Below are positions 1 to 7,930 of a DNA stretch of 64,000 nt, piece after piece. Below the pieces are notes generated by a model, which was given only the letters and a program-made list of their open reading frames with translations, was not told where the DNA came from and made no database searches. Every line of letters begins with the position of its first letter. Position 1 is the first letter of the stretch. The stretch is taken from contig NZ_JAFCME010000007.1 of NCBI RefSeq assembly GCF_018130065.1, positions 62,001 to 126,000 of the forward strand, read 5' to 3'. The position numbers and the translations under genes were made by a program. Source of the DNA: Bradyrhizobium sp. AUGA SZCCT0158 (GTDB lineage: Bacteria; Pseudomonadota; Alphaproteobacteria; Rhizobiales; Xanthobacteraceae).

Positions 1-117
1 CTGGTCGTTGCCGTCGGCGCGGAGCCGCTTGTTGCGCTCCTCCATATACTTCGCCCGCAGTTGCTCCTTGTCGAAAGCGCGGCTGCGCTGGTTTTGCGGT
101 TCGTCCGTGACCGTCAT
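1..117 (-). CDS. N-terminal fragment of a probable flavin-containing (Baeyer-Villiger-like) monooxygenase
   Basis: The first 39 codons of a minus-strand gene are present; the rest lies beyond the left edge. The peptide is hydrophilic and contains the string LRAKYMEERNKRLRADG, which resembles the N-terminal extension that precedes the first FAD-binding fold in several Baeyer-Villiger monooxygenases. No nucleotide-binding motif falls inside the window, so the family call is tentative. The ATG is at 115-117 and the frame is open to the edge. A complete gene of the same broad class lies at 55560-57170. Confidence 0.5.
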   Translation of the reverse strand, partial: MTVTDEPQNQRSRAFDKEQLRAKYMEERNKRLRADGNDQ

Positions 118-213
118 CCGAAATTGCCTCTGATCTGCTGCCGATATACCCCGTAGCCGACACGCAGTAAGCGTCCGCACGGCGAAAAGATCAACCAGGC
201 GATCACCAAGCCG

Positions 214-645
214 TCAGTGCTGCGCCCAGAGATAGGCTGCAGTCGCCGCGAAGCCGAGCGCGGTTCTCACGGTATGCAGCCCTCCCCAATGCACGATCAG
301 GCGGCGCGATTCCGGACCGGCATCCGCGTTGGCGATAGCGTTAAGCCTGCGGTTGGTCGGCATGATGCCGAACATGGTGTAGGGCCAGTTGGCCAGTATG
401 AGAATGGCGCCGACGGTCCAGCGCCAATCGCCGGTCTGCCACGCCGCGGTCAATCCCAAAATTCCCGATATCACCGCGCAGCTCGCCTGCATCGCAAAGC
501 CGCGCGCATAGCTGGGTTTCCATTGCGTCAGCAGACTCCTGTCATCGAGCAGCAGACGCGCTGGCTGTTCGGCGAAATTGATGAAGAAGGCCGCGCCGGC
601 GAAGGCGGCGGCGACGACGGTGGCCAGTTGTCCGATCAGCATCAT
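214..645 (-). CDS. DUF1772 family membrane protein
   Basis: This is a 143-residue integral membrane protein with about four hydrophobic segments, in the DUF1772 (anthrone-oxygenase-like) family. Members have no settled biochemical role. The family-like parts are the N-terminal helix with FAEQPARL and the later PTNRRLNA region. I chose the ATG at 645, just before the first hydrophobic helix. An earlier start at 711 would cross the palindrome at 661-676 and add a non-conserved leader. It is divergent from a MarR gene 50 bp away, so it is probably that regulator's main target. Confidence 0.72.
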   Translation of the reverse strand: MMLIGQLATVVAAAFAGAAFFINFAEQPARLLLDDRSLLTQWKPSYARGFAMQASCAVISGILGLTAAWQTGDWRWTVGAILILANWPYTMFGIMPTNRRLNAIANADAGPESRRLIVHWGGLHTVRTALGFAATAAYLWAQH

Positions 646-660
646 GACGCACCCCCATAT

Positions 661-676
661 TGACAATATATTGTCA
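661..676. promoter_or_regulatory. Perfect 16-bp palindrome, probable MarR operator
   Basis: TGACAATATATTGTCA is a perfect inverted repeat in the 50-bp gap between the divergent DUF1772 and MarR genes. MarR dimers usually bind palindromes of this length, often between their own gene and a divergent target. Binding here could repress both promoters. Confidence 0.7.
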
Positions 677-695
677 TTTCGTATACTCATTGCCA

Positions 696-1178
696 ATGAG
701 AAGCAAGCCACATACGCCAGCCGGACAGGCCCTGACCGGGCTGATCCTTGCCATATTCCGGCTCAACGGCCGGCTGCTGCTGGCCGGCGACCGGTTGGTC
801 GCCGGCCTCGAGCTCACCAGCGCGCGCTGGCAGGTGCTGGGCGCCATTGCGCTGGCGGAGCGGCCGCAGCCTGTGGCGTGGCTGGCGCGCAACATGGGAC
901 TCAACCGTCAGGGCGTTCAGCGCATCGTCAACGAAATGCGGGATGAAGGCCTGCTCGAGCTGCAGCCCAACCCGCATCACCGGCGGGCGCATCTGGTCGT
1001 GCTGACCAATCGGGGGAAGGAAGCGTTTGAGGCTGCGACAAAACTTCAGGTGCCGTGGGTGAACGCGCTCGCCGACGGCGTCCGCCTGAAGGATCTTGCG
1101 ACCACGCAGAAGGTGGTTGCGGAGTTGTGCGAGCGGCTGGAGGCAGGGCTGAATGATGACGCTAGTGAGCGCGGTTGA
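696..1178 (+). CDS. MarR family transcriptional regulator
   Basis: This 160-residue protein is of normal MarR length. Residues about 40-110 form the winged helix: an [10 protein letters not shown] helix, the recognition helix around [14 protein letters not shown], and a basic wing with HHRRAH. Helices at both ends should form the dimer. The start at 696 leaves the operator-like palindrome upstream; a start at 660 would place the palindrome inside the gene. The likely role is local control of the divergent DUF1772 gene and of itself. The ligand is unknown. Confidence 0.82.
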   Translation: MRSKPHTPAGQALTGLILAIFRLNGRLLLAGDRLVAGLELTSARWQVLGAIALAERPQPVAWLARNMGLNRQGVQRIVNEMRDEGLLELQPNPHHRRAHLVVLTNRGKEAFEAATKLQVPWVNALADGVRLKDLATTQKVVAELCERLEAGLNDDASERG

Positions 1179-1194
1179 ATTCTCGGCCGCGATC

Positions 1195-1330
1195 TCCGTC
1201 ATGCCCGGGCTTGTCCCGGGCATCCACGTCTTTTCTGCACTAAAGGAAGCAAGGCGTCGATGGCCGGGTCATCTGGTGCGAAGATGCGCTTCGCGCTTTT
1301 GCCCGGCCATGACGAGGGAGAGATATCACT
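1195..1330. repeat. Dispersed palindromic repeat, intergenic
   Basis: The stretch has a short inverted repeat (ATGCCCGGGC, then GTCCCGGGCAT) and a second inverted match further on (GCCCGGCCATGAC). This GC-rich element is common between genes in Bradyrhizobium and Rhodopseudomonas. It fills the gap between the convergent MarR and binding-protein genes and may also end transcription. Confidence 0.6.
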
Positions 1331-1348
1331 CCGGAATGACGCTGCGCG

Positions 1349-2353
1349 TCACTTCTTCACCTTGCTCGCATCCATCTTGATGCTCGTGTCGAGCATCTTA
1401 GTCGAAAACGCGGTGCCGACCTCGAACGGCTTTTCCATGCCGAGATAAGTCTGCACCAGTTCATAGTCCTTCTTCATCCGCTCGGCGTCGATCCAGCCCA
1501 GCGCCTTGGTGGTGGTGAAATCGTCCGTCATCAGGAACTTGATGCGCTCCCACTGGCGCTCCTGGTTCTCCTTGTCGAGCCCTGAGGCGGCCTCGAGCAG
1601 CGCCTTCAGGCAGGGCGCGACGTCGGCGACGCAGGCGGCGAACGCCCTCTGGCTGACCTTGACGAACGCGTCGGCGATCTTTGGATTCTTTTCCAGGTAG
1701 GCGCCGTTGACGATCAGCGAGTTGCCGTACGGGTTGAGCCCGATATCCTTCCAATTGACGTAGCCGAGGTCGGCACCGAACTCGATCACCTTGAGATCGT
1801 GTTCGTTGTAAAAATCGCTGATGATATCGACCGTATGGCTCTTCAGCGCCGCGATCTTGGCGGTCGGCCCGACATTGACGAAACTGACCGCGTCGGGCGC
1901 GATACCGGCGGCCTTGGCGAACGCCGGCCACATCACCCGCGAAGCGTCGCCGGGTGGATTGCCGATCTTGTGGCCCGGAAAGTCCTTGGCGCTGTTCACG
2001 CCATAGCTCTTCAGCCAATAGAACGTCTGCCCGGTGTTGGCGTAGATGCTCATCAGCGCCACGACGTCGGCGCCCTTGCTCTTCGCCACCAGCATGGTCG
2101 CGAGATCGGCGATGCCGAACGGTGAACCGCCGGAGCCGACCTTCAGCGACGAGACGCCGGAACCCTTGCCGGTCTCGATTGTGAGATCGATGCCGGCTTT
2201 CTCGTACCAGCCCTGCGCCTTGGCGTAATAGAACGGCGAATGATCCGCGGTCGGCGCCCAGTTCAGGATCAGGTTGACGGCCTCGCCGGCATGAGAGGGA
2301 GCCGCCTGGACCGCAAGCGCAAGCGCCAGTGACGCAATCCTCAAACCCTTCAT
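1349..2353 (-). CDS. ABC transporter substrate-binding protein, NMT1/SsuA-TauA type
   Basis: A 334-residue periplasmic binding protein of the NMT1/THI5-like class, used for sulfonates, nitrate, pyrimidines and aromatic acids. It has a signal peptide ending near APSHA and the family opening NLILNWAPTADHSPFYYAKA, then GWYEKAGIDLTIE. The start at 2353 follows a strong AGGAGAG ribosome site. It is the solute receptor for the permease at 3358 and the ATPase at 7053, although it is on the other strand with a TetR gene between. The NWAPTADHSPFY string is often seen in hydroxymethylpyrimidine-type receptors, but the substrate cannot be named from this. Confidence 0.85.
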   Translation of the reverse strand: MKGLRIASLALALAVQAAPSHAGEAVNLILNWAPTADHSPFYYAKAQGWYEKAGIDLTIETGKGSGVSSLKVGSGGSPFGIADLATMLVAKSKGADVVALMSIYANTGQTFYWLKSYGVNSAKDFPGHKIGNPPGDASRVMWPAFAKAAGIAPDAVSFVNVGPTAKIAALKSHTVDIISDFYNEHDLKVIEFGADLGYVNWKDIGLNPYGNSLIVNGAYLEKNPKIADAFVKVSQRAFAACVADVAPCLKALLEAASGLDKENQERQWERIKFLMTDDFTTTKALGWIDAERMKKDYELVQTYLGMEKPFEVGTAFSTKMLDTSIKMDASKVKK

Positions 2354-2458
2354 GGCATCTCTCCTGGTTTGCAAACCGGTCATCGATGTCGATCGCAAGG
2401 CCGGCCTTGTCGTTGCACGCCCGTGACGCTACCAATGCAACAAGGACGAGACGAATTG

Positions 2459-2474
2459 TCAACTGTTTGGTTGG
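2459..2474. promoter_or_regulatory. Candidate TetR operator in the SBP/tetR divergent promoter
   Basis: TCAACTG-TT-TGGTTGG lies immediately before the tetR start codon, between the divergent binding-protein and regulator genes. It matches the better palindrome at 3270-3285 at 12 of 14 arm positions, with the same 2-bp centre spacing. Confidence 0.5.
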
Positions 2475-2476
2475 AA

Positions 2477-3124
2477 ATGCCTATAAGACGAGCTGATAGC
2501 ACCAGGCCAAAGCGGCGCGATCCGGCCGCGACGCGGGAGAAGCTTTTGACGGCGGCACGCCGTGAATTTGCCGATAGTGGCCTCGCCGGTGCCCGGGTCG
2601 ACGAGATCGCGGCGCGCGCCGGCGTCAACAAGCAGCTGGTCTATCATTACTTCGGCGACAAGGACGCGCTGTATCTGGCGGTGCTGGAGTGGGTCTATGA
2701 GGAAATCCGCGCCCAGGAACGCAAGCTCAACCTCGAAGGCCTGCCGCCGCAGCAGGCCATCAAGCGGCTGATCGAGGCCTCCTTCGACCACCTCGCCGCC
2801 CATCCCGATTTCATCGTGCTGCTCAACGACGAAAACCGCGGCGGCGCCCGCCATGTGCGTGGCTCCCGCAAGCTCGAGGCAATGCATTCGCCGCTGGTCA
2901 GCATGGTCTCGGCCATCCTGAGCGAAGGTGTCCGCGCCGGCGTGTTCCGCAAGGGAATCAATCCGGTGCATCTCTACATCTCGATCGCCGGGCTGAGCTA
3001 TTTCTACTTTTCGAACACGCCCACTTTGTCGGCAATCTTCGGCAAGGACCTGTCGAGCCCGACGGCAAGGCGCGCCCGCCGGAAGCACGTGGTCGATTTG
3101 GTGATGCAGTCGCTGCGGCCGTGA
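2477..3124 (+). CDS. TetR family regulator, RutR-like
   Basis: A 215-residue TetR repressor. Residues about 18-65 form the helix-turn-helix (LLTAARREFADSGL, then VDEIAARAGVNKQLVYHYFG). The C-terminal domain resembles the RutR/YcdC group, which contains pyrimidine-responsive repressors. The ATG at 2477 sits directly after an operator-like sequence. Flanking genes encode the receptor (divergent) and the permease operon (downstream, same strand), and both promoters carry related palindromes. It therefore probably controls this uptake and catabolic cluster. The inducer is unknown. Confidence 0.83.
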   Translation: MPIRRADSTRPKRRDPAATREKLLTAARREFADSGLAGARVDEIAARAGVNKQLVYHYFGDKDALYLAVLEWVYEEIRAQERKLNLEGLPPQQAIKRLIEASFDHLAAHPDFIVLLNDENRGGARHVRGSRKLEAMHSPLVSMVSAILSEGVRAGVFRKGINPVHLYISIAGLSYFYFSNTPTLSAIFGKDLSSPTARRARRKHVVDLVMQSLRP

Positions 3125-3130
3125 TGGTCT

Positions 3131-3252
3131 GTCGTCCCGGCCTTGAGCCGGGACCCATACGCCGCGGCGGTTATTTTACGAACGGTATCTAACGTTCGCG
3201 CCCTCACCGATAGGCCGCGGAGTATGGGTCCCGGGTCAAGCCCGGGACGACG
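3131..3252. repeat. Large inverted repeat, GTCGTCCCGG family
   Basis: The ends are inverted copies: GTCGTCCCGGCCTTGAGCC on the left and a close reverse complement on the right, each followed inward by GGGACCCATA or its complement. The unit is about 120 bp. A second member with the same ends and a different middle is at 57181-57299. It lies between tetR and the permease operon, just upstream of the operator. Confidence 0.8.
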
Positions 3253-3269
3253 GCGGAGAGCTTCCCTAA

Positions 3270-3285
3270 TCAACCAACTGGTTGA
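3270..3285. promoter_or_regulatory. Candidate TetR operator of the permease operon
   Basis: TCAACCA-AC-TGGTTGA is an inverted repeat with perfect 7-bp arms around a 2-bp centre, 72 bp before the permease start. Its layout resembles the RutR site TTGACCA-NN-TGGTCAA. A weaker copy precedes tetR at 2459-2474. Confidence 0.62.
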
Positions 3286-3357
3286 AACCTGGGACGCCCC
3301 GCGATAGACTGCCACCGCGCGCCCGGGAACCGGACGCGCCTCAACAAGGAGTACGCG

Positions 3358-4128
3358 GTGTCTGGCGATGCAGGGCGATCGGCGAGGACGGTGGCGATCA
3401 TCCTGATCGCGCATCTTGCCGTGATCGTGCTCTGGCAGGTGCTGGTCGACGCCTTCCAGGTGCCGAAATTCATCCTGCCCTCGCCGCTGGCCGCGCTCTC
3501 GACCCTGACGTCGGCCAAGTACGCCTGGCTCTCGAACCTCTGGGTGACGGGCGCCGAAATCCTCGGCGGCTTCTGCCTCGGCGCGCTGGTCGGCGTCATG
3601 CTGGCGGTCATGTTCACCTGGTCGCCGCTGATCAGCCTGCTGCTGCTGCCGCTGTTCGTCACGCTGAACATGATTCCGAAAGTGGCGCTGGGACCGCTGT
3701 TCATCGTCTGGTTCTCCTACGGCATCTTTCCGAACATCCTGATCGCGTTCTCGATCTGCTTCTTCCCGATCCTGCTGACGACCGCGCGGGGGCTGAGCGA
3801 GGTCGAGCCTGATCTGCTGGACCTGGTGAAATCGCTGCGCGGCTCGCGCTGGACGCTGTTCCGGAAGATCCAGCTGCCGGGCGCGCTGCCTTACGTATTC
3901 TCAGGCATGAAGGTCGGCGCCATTCTGGCGGTCGCGGGCGCCATCGTCGGCGAGTTCATCGCCTCCGAGCGCGGGCTCGGCTATCTCATGATCCAGGTGC
4001 AGGCCTCGCTCGATACGCCGGCGATGGTGATGGCCGTCATTCTTCTGACCCTGCTCGGCGTGGCGTTGTACGGCCTGGTGCTCGGCCTCGAGCGGCTGTT
4101 CGTGGTCCGTGACGTCAGGCTGCAATAA
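3358..4128 (+). CDS. ABC transporter permease, SsuC/TauC type
   Basis: This 256-residue inner-membrane protein has about six hydrophobic segments and a BPD_transp_1 domain. The cytoplasmic coupling loop shows the EAA pattern near residues 142-180 (EVEPDLLDLVKSLRG, then IQLPGALPYVFSGMK), where the ATPase docks. It starts with GTG after an AAGGAGTA ribosome site. It is the first gene of a tightly spaced operon running to 7832. It should work with the receptor at 1349 and the ATPase at 7053. Confidence 0.86.
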   Translation: MSGDAGRSARTVAIILIAHLAVIVLWQVLVDAFQVPKFILPSPLAALSTLTSAKYAWLSNLWVTGAEILGGFCLGALVGVMLAVMFTWSPLISLLLLPLFVTLNMIPKVALGPLFIVWFSYGIFPNILIAFSICFFPILLTTARGLSEVEPDLLDLVKSLRGSRWTLFRKIQLPGALPYVFSGMKVGAILAVAGAIVGEFIASERGLGYLMIQVQASLDTPAMVMAVILLTLLGVALYGLVLGLERLFVVRDVRLQ

Positions 4129-4143
4129 TACAAGGGAACAGGC

Positions 4144-5181
4144 ATGCTGCTGACACGCGACCAATTGCCGGAGACGATCCCGGATATCGCCGCCCTCGAT
4201 GAACTGCTGTGCCTGCCGAGCCAGGCGCTGATCGACGACCTGCGCAAGGTCGATGGCGACATCATGATCCTGGGCGTTGCCGGCAAGATGGGGCCGACGC
4301 TGGCGGGGCTTGCTAAGGCCGCCACACCTGACCGCCGGGTTATCGGCGTCGCACGCTTCAGCGAGCCTGACGTCAAGGACTGGCTGCAGGCCCGTGGCGT
4401 CGAGACCATCAATTGCGACCTGCTCGACGAAGCCGCGATCAAGGCGCTGCCGAGAATTCAAAACATCATCTTCATGGCTGGCCGCAAGTTCGGCGCCGAG
4501 GGCGATCTGTCGCTGACCTGGGCGATGAATTCGCACGTCCCGGCACTGGTGGCTCAGGCCTTTGCCGGTTCGCGGATCGTGGCGTTCTCGACCGGCTGCG
4601 TCTATCCCTTCGTGCCCGTGAACGGCAAGGGCGCCGACGAGGACCTTGCACCCAATCCGCCCGGCGAATACGCGCAATCCTGTGTCGGGCGCGAGCGCAT
4701 GTTCGAGTATTTCTCGCGCAAGCATTCCACGCCGGGCCGGCTTTTCCGGCTGAACTACGCGATCGACATGCGCTACGGCGTGCTGCACGACATCGCGAGC
4801 AAGGTCTTGCAGGGCAAGCCGATCGACGTCAGCCTCGGCCATGTCAATTTCATCTGGCAGGGCGATGCGTCCTCGCAGGCGCTGCGCTGCCTCGCACATT
4901 GCGACACGCCGACCTCGCCGATCAATGTCAGCGGCCACGAAATTCTCGCGGTGCGCGATCTCGCCGCCAGATTCGGCCAACGGTTTGGAATTGCGCCTGT
5001 CATCATCGGCAAGGAAGAGCCGACGGCGTGGCTGACCAATACGTCGCAAGCCGTAAGCTTGTTCGGCCTGCCTGTTGTCGATACCGATCAGTTGATCCGC
5101 TGGACCGCCGACTGGGTGTCGCGGTCGATGCCGAGCCTCGGCAAGCCCACCAAATATGAGGTGCGCGATGGCCGGTACTGA
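4144..5181 (+). CDS. NAD-dependent epimerase/dehydratase-like protein (extended SDR)
   Basis: A 345-residue extended short-chain dehydrogenase fold. The nucleotide-binding loop is G44-VAG-KMG50. A strand ends with FSTGCVYP (149-155), where epimerases carry the catalytic Ser/Thr. Tyr176 follows in EYAQSC, but the residue four places later is Cys180, not the usual Lys of YxxxK. The protein may bind NAD(H) and act differently from standard epimerases. It sits inside the ABC operon, 15 bp after the permease, and its end overlaps the next gene. This suggests it acts on the imported compound. The substrate is unknown. Confidence 0.75.
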   Translation: MLLTRDQLPETIPDIAALDELLCLPSQALIDDLRKVDGDIMILGVAGKMGPTLAGLAKAATPDRRVIGVARFSEPDVKDWLQARGVETINCDLLDEAAIKALPRIQNIIFMAGRKFGAEGDLSLTWAMNSHVPALVAQAFAGSRIVAFSTGCVYPFVPVNGKGADEDLAPNPPGEYAQSCVGRERMFEYFSRKHSTPGRLFRLNYAIDMRYGVLHDIASKVLQGKPIDVSLGHVNFIWQGDASSQALRCLAHCDTPTSPINVSGHEILAVRDLAARFGQRFGIAPVIIGKEEPTAWLTNTSQAVSLFGLPVVDTDQLIRWTADWVSRSMPSLGKPTKYEVRDGRY

Positions 5182-5992
5182 GCACATCGAGCTCGTCGAA
5201 CTCGGCGTCGGCGATGCGCCGGCTGGATTGCTGTTGTCGACCGAAGCGCACTGGAACCAGAACGAGGCCGACTGGCGGTTTTTCCTGAGCAAGGGAACCG
5301 TGTTCGGGGTGCGTGACGGCAAGCAACTGGTCGCGACCGCGGCGCTATTGCCCTACTCCGCCGCAAACGCCTGGATCAGCATGGTGCTGGTGACCGCGAG
5401 TTGGCGCCGCCGCGGTGTCGCGACCCGGCTGGTCGACGCCTGCCTCAAGATAGCGACAAAGCGCGGCCTCACCACCTGGCTCGACGCGACGCCCGATGGA
5501 GCCAACGTCTATGGCCCGCTCGGCTTCACACCGACGCTGCAATTGCGGCGGCTGCGGCTGGAAGCCCCGAAAGGCGTGAGCGCCGCGCAATCGCTATCGA
5601 ATTGCAGCGTCGCCGATTTCATCGCGCGCGATGTCAGCGCCATGGGGTTTGACCGCCGCGCTCTCCTGACCGAGTTCGGCGGCCGCGCCGGTTCCCGCAT
5701 GGTATCATCAGGCAACGCCGTTGCGCTGGTCCGGGACGGCCGCGCTGCCCGCCATGTCGGCCCTGTCTTTGCCGACGCTGGCGAAAGCGCGCTGACGCTG
5801 GTCGATGCCATCGTACGGTCAGAGCAAGGCCCGTGGCTGCTTGACGCCGTGCATTCGCAGGAAGAGTTCCTGCGCGGCCTCACCGACAACGGCTGGACCA
5901 TCGAGCGGCCGTTCCAGCGCATGCGGTTCGGCCGCGCCACCATGCTGGCCGGGGAATTGCCGTTCGCGGTCGCCGGCCCGGAATTTGGATAG
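5168..5992 (+). CDS. GNAT family N-acetyltransferase
   Basis: A 274-residue protein with an N-terminal GNAT domain: ISMVLVTASWRRRGVATRL, around residues 70-90, is the acetyl-CoA pyrophosphate-binding motif (R/QxxGxG/A variant), and YGPLGF follows. The C-terminal half resembles the second domain of larger GNAT proteins and may bind a second ligand. The ATG at 5168 overlaps the end of the epimerase-like gene by 14 bp, pointing to translational coupling. It may acetylate an amine in the imported compound or a breakdown product; that is inference from context. Confidence 0.75.
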   Translation: MAGTEHIELVELGVGDAPAGLLLSTEAHWNQNEADWRFFLSKGTVFGVRDGKQLVATAALLPYSAANAWISMVLVTASWRRRGVATRLVDACLKIATKRGLTTWLDATPDGANVYGPLGFTPTLQLRRLRLEAPKGVSAAQSLSNCSVADFIARDVSAMGFDRRALLTEFGGRAGSRMVSSGNAVALVRDGRAARHVGPVFADAGESALTLVDAIVRSEQGPWLLDAVHSQEEFLRGLTDNGWTIERPFQRMRFGRATMLAGELPFAVAGPEFG

Positions 5993-6000
5993 GGATTTTC

Positions 6001-7056
6001 ATGCACCACAGCGAAATCAAATCCGAGGTACGACAACTGATCGCCGACGGCACGGTGATCCCCGCGCATCCGCTGGCGCTCGATGCCAACCGCACGCTCG
6101 ACACCAGGCACCAGCGCGCGCTGTCGCGCTACTATATCGATGCCGGCGCCGGTGGCCTTGCGGTGGGCGTGCATACCACGCAGTTCGCGATCCGCGATGT
6201 CGGACTCTACAAGCCCGTGCTGGAGCTGGCGGCGCAGACCACGGCCGACTGGACCAAGCGGCCGCTGGCAATGGTCGCGGGCCTCGCCGGTCCGACGCAG
6301 CAAGCCGTTGCGGAAGCACAGATTGCGCGCGGCATCGGCTACCATGCCGGCCTGCTCAGCCTTGCCGCGATGAAATCGGCCTCAGAAGACGAGATCATCG
6401 CACATTGCGAGGCGGTGGCGCGCGAGATTCCGCTGGTCGGATTCTACCTGCAGCCCGCGGTCGGCGGCGTCATTCTCACGGCAAACTTCTGGCGGCGCTT
6501 TGCAGCGATCGACAACGTCATCGCGATCAAGATCGCGCCGTTCAACCGCTACCGCACCCTCGACGTGCTGCGCGGCGTCGCCGCCGCCGGTGCGCTCGAC
6601 CGCGTCGCGCTCTATACCGGCAATGACGACCACATCCTGCTCGATCTGATGCTGCCGTTCGACCTGCGCGACAACGGCGTTACCACCCGCACTTACTTCA
6701 AGGGCGGCCTGCTCGGCCATTGGTCGGTGTGGACGGCGGCCGCGATCAAGCAGTTCGAGGTGTGCAAGGCGGCGCGCTACAAGGACACCGTGCCGGCGGA
6801 CCTATTGGCACTTGATGCCCGAGTGACCGATTGCAACAGCGCCTTCTTCGATGTCGCCAACAATTTCCATGGCTGCATCGCCGGCTGTCACGAAATCCTG
6901 CGTCGGCAGGGACTGATGCAGGGGCTATGGTGCCTCGATCCGGCCGACGGGCTGAGCCCTGGCCAGATGCAGGAGATCGACCGGGTCTGCCGCGAGCACG
7001 CCGATCTTTCCGACGACGCCTTCGTCGCCGACAACTTGCAGAAATGGCTGGCATGA
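6001..7056 (+). CDS. Dihydrodipicolinate synthase/N-acetylneuraminate lyase family protein
   Basis: A 351-residue TIM-barrel protein of the DapA/NanA class, which forms a Schiff base to make or break C-C bonds next to a carbonyl. Lys177 in VIAIKIAPF fits the Schiff-base lysine, and Tyr149 in GFYLQPAVGG fits the proton-relay tyrosine. It is longer than DapA itself (about 290), with extra C-terminal sequence, so lysine synthesis is unlikely. It lies 8 bp after the GNAT gene and overlaps the ATPase start, so it belongs to the transporter operon and probably acts as an aldolase or hydro-lyase in catabolism. Confidence 0.8.
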   Translation: MHHSEIKSEVRQLIADGTVIPAHPLALDANRTLDTRHQRALSRYYIDAGAGGLAVGVHTTQFAIRDVGLYKPVLELAAQTTADWTKRPLAMVAGLAGPTQQAVAEAQIARGIGYHAGLLSLAAMKSASEDEIIAHCEAVAREIPLVGFYLQPAVGGVILTANFWRRFAAIDNVIAIKIAPFNRYRTLDVLRGVAAAGALDRVALYTGNDDHILLDLMLPFDLRDNGVTTRTYFKGGLLGHWSVWTAAAIKQFEVCKAARYKDTVPADLLALDARVTDCNSAFFDVANNFHGCIAGCHEILRRQGLMQGLWCLDPADGLSPGQMQEIDRVCREHADLSDDAFVADNLQKWLA

Positions 7057-7832
7057 CGGCGGAAGAGCCCTTTATCAGCCTGCGCAACGTCCGCAAGGTT
7101 TACCGGTCGAAGGGCACGGAGTTTCTGGCTGTCTCCGACGTCACCATGGACGTCAGCGAGGGCGAGCTGGTCTCGCTCGTCGGACCATCCGGCTGCGGCA
7201 AGACCACGGTGCTGAAAATTCTGGCCGGGTTGCACGAGGCCGACGGCGGCACCATCAAGATTGGCAATACCAAGACGCCGTTCGACCCCGCGCGCGATAT
7301 CGGCATGGTATTCCAGCAGGCGTTGCTGCTGAAGTGGCGCACTATTCTCGACAACGTGCTGCTGCCGGCCGAAATCGTCGGGCTGCCGATGAAGGCCGCC
7401 CGCGCCCGCGCCCGCGATCTGCTCAATCTCGTGGGCCTTGGCGGCTACGAGGACAAATATCCGCAGCAACTCTCCGGCGGCATGCAGCAGCGCACTGCGA
7501 TCGCGCGCGCCTTCATCCACGATCCCAAACTGATCCTGATGGACGAGCCATTCGGTGCGCTGGACGCGCTGACGCGCGAACAGATGAATCTGGAAATGCT
7601 GCGGATCTGGCGCGAGAGCGGCAAGACCATCATCTTCGTCACCCACAGCATCCAGGAAGCCGTGTTCCTCGCCTCGCATTGCGCGGTGCTCACCGCGGGC
7701 CCGGCGCGGATGGCGGAGTACTTTGCGATTGACCTACCGTTTCCGCGCGATCTGCCGATCAAGACCACGGACGAGTTCGGCGCCTATGCAAGGCGGATTT
7801 ACGGGAGTTTGGGGATGGGGCCGAGCGGGTAG
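7053..7832 (+). CDS. ABC transporter ATP-binding protein, SsuB/TauB type
   Basis: A 259-residue ATPase. The Walker A loop is GPSGCGKTT (44-52), the signature is LSGGMQQR, and Walker B is LILMDEPFGALD. The tail after the D-loop and switch histidine (FVTHS) is short, as in nitrate/sulfonate importers. ATGA at 7053-7056 overlaps the stop of the DapA-like gene. It powers the permease at 3358. The operon order (permease, three enzymes, ATPase) is unusual, since the two membrane-complex genes are separated by enzymes. Confidence 0.88.
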   Translation: MTAEEPFISLRNVRKVYRSKGTEFLAVSDVTMDVSEGELVSLVGPSGCGKTTVLKILAGLHEADGGTIKIGNTKTPFDPARDIGMVFQQALLLKWRTILDNVLLPAEIVGLPMKAARARARDLLNLVGLGGYEDKYPQQLSGGMQQRTAIARAFIHDPKLILMDEPFGALDALTREQMNLEMLRIWRESGKTIIFVTHSIQEAVFLASHCAVLTAGPARMAEYFAIDLPFPRDLPIKTTDEFGAYARRIYGSLGMGPSG

Positions 7833-7840
7833 AATCTATC

Positions 7841-7924
7841 CGCGTCATTGCGAGCGAAGCGAAGGAATCCATCCTTCGGCACGCGAGGTGACAATGGATT
7901 GGTTCGCTTCGCTCGCAACGACGG
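7841..7924. repeat. Dispersed palindromic repeat, CATTGCGAGC family
   Basis: The left end CGTCATTGCGAGCGAAGCGA and the right end TTCGCTTCGCTCGCAACGACG are inverted copies flanking a short middle with a second inverted match. A related element is at 54031-54140. It separates the convergent ATPase genes at 7053 and 7931. Confidence 0.78.
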
Positions 7925-7930
7925 ATCCCG

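Noticed and set aside
3901..5322. A long minus-strand open frame across the permease, epimerase-like and GNAT genes
   Set aside because: It crosses three supported genes and has a low-complexity, domain-free product.
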